Positions 4,693 to 5,302 of a DNA stretch of 5,302 bases are shown here, piece after piece. The translations under genes and the position numbers were made by a program. Every line of letters begins with the position of its first letter. Position 1 is the stretch's first letter. Source of the stretch: Acetobacteraceae bacterium (GTDB lineage: Bacteria > Pseudomonadota > Alphaproteobacteria > Acetobacterales > Acetobacteraceae); assembly GCA_947446625.1 (NCBI GenBank), contig CANFIE010000305.1, positions 1-5,302 on the forward strand, in the 5' to 3' direction. The notes under the pieces were generated by a model. That model made no database searches and had not been told where the DNA came from. It worked only from the letters and a program-made list of their open reading frames with translations.

Positions 4693-5302
4693 ATGGCGGA
4701 TAGCAGCTACAATGTTGGCGATTTGGTCGCCGAATTCCTGGCGCGGGTTGGGGTTACCACCTGCTTCGGCATCGTCTCGGTGCACAATATCCCCATGCTG
4801 GACGGTATCGGCCGGCGCAACGCCATCCGCTACGTCATGGCCCGCAACGAGATGGGCGGCGCGCATATGGCCGACGCCTATGCCCGCGTGACCGGGCATT
4901 TGGGCGTGATGTTCTCCTCCACCGGGCCGGGCGCCGCCAATGTGGTGCCGGGGCTGGTGGAAGCGCAATTCGCCGGTTCCTCGCTGCTGCACATCACCGG
5001 GCAAACGCCCACCAGGTTCCTGGACCGCGACACCGGCAGCGTGCACGACGTGCCGGGCCAGTTGCAGATGCTGGCGGCGGTGAGCAAATCCGCCTATCGC
5101 ATCCGCAGCGCCGCCGAGGCGCTGGGCGTGCTGACCCGCGCCGCCACGGAGGCGCTGACCCCGCCGCGTGGCCCGGTGAGCATTGAAATCCCCATCGACA
5201 TCCAGCGCACCGTGATTGCCCGCCCGGCGGCGCTGGATACGCTGGAGCTGCCGATTCCGCCCGCCCTGGTGCCAAGCGAAGCGGCGCTGGACGAAGCCGC
5301 CG
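4693..5302 (+). CDS. ThDP-dependent enzyme, acetolactate synthase-like, N-terminal part (cut by window end)
   Basis: The first 203 residues of a thiamine diphosphate (ThDP)-binding enzyme related to acetolactate synthase large subunits (full length normally about 550-600). The N-terminal pyrimidine-binding domain is clear. VGDLVAEFLARVGVTTCFGI leads to the activating Glu, E53, in ARNEMGGAHMADAYAR (compare RHEQGAAHMADGYAR), which activates the cofactor. Then come SSTGPGAANVVPGLVEA, HITGQTP and GPVSIEIPIDIQ (about 160-171), the end of the domain. The region after ITGQTP reads VHDVPGQLQML instead of the FQE-type segment of true acetolactate synthases, so it may be a relative acting on another 2-oxo acid or acyl-CoA. 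Its substrate cannot be named from this part. Start ATG 4693 gives a standard N-terminus; the site before it (GGGAAACGG) is only a modest ribosome match. The 178-base gap with a palindrome and a hairpin argues for separate control from the HtrA-like gene. Confidence 0.85.
   Translation, partial: MADSSYNVGDLVAEFLARVGVTTCFGIVSVHNIPMLDGIGRRNAIRYVMARNEMGGAHMADAYARVTGHLGVMFSSTGPGAANVVPGLVEAQFAGSSLLHITGQTPTRFLDRDTGSVHDVPGQLQMLAAVSKSAYRIRSAAEALGVLTRAATEALTPPRGPVSIEIPIDIQRTVIARPAALDTLELPIPPALVPSEAALDEAA

Noticed and set aside
3495..4694. Minus-strand open frame of about 400 codons opposite the HtrA-like gene
   Set aside because: Gln/His/Gly-rich shadow without domains. The plus strand carries recognisable S1C and PDZ motifs.

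Overview
This is a GC-rich window (about 70% G+C by eye) with tightly packed genes and strong third-position G/C bias. The protein families fit an alphaproteobacterium. A Roseomonas-like member of the Acetobacteraceae is my best guess, from style only and not from a search. I support six protein genes, five complete or nearly so and one cut by the right edge. I also see one strong Rho-independent terminator and a 40-bp palindromic repeat present in two copies. There is no tRNA, rRNA, CRISPR array or insertion sequence that I can recognise.

Layout: (1) Bases 31-447 encode a receiver-like (REC) domain, either a small stand-alone protein or the C-terminal end of a hybrid kinase that starts outside the window. 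(2) Bases 448-715 hold no gene. They contain hairpins and a perfect 14-bp terminator at 640-682, ending only 33 bases before the next start codon. (3) Bases 716-1669 encode an OxyR-type LysR regulator. (4) It converges on a minus-strand NeuD/PglD-type acetyltransferase (2343-1702). The 32 bases between them lie inside a 40-bp palindrome that supplies both stop codons. (5) Divergent from the acetyltransferase, 2393-3442 encodes an exported GH113-like TIM-barrel protein. (6) Bases 3528-4514 encode an HtrA-like protein with a PDZ domain. (7) A 178-base gap carries the second copy of the palindrome and a separate hairpin. It leads into a ThDP (thiamine diphosphate)-dependent enzyme that runs off the right edge (4693-5302).

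The genes do not form one obvious pathway. The shared theme is altered catalytic or sensing residues. The receiver lacks its conserved Thr and Lys. The OxyR-like protein keeps the peroxidatic Cys but lacks the resolving Cys. The GH113-like protein has Gly where the acid/base Glu is expected. The HtrA-like protein has lost all three triad residues. These readings rest on motif alignment from memory and need profile alignments. The acetyltransferase and the exported glycosidase-like protein could both act on surface glycan, but no other glycan gene is visible.
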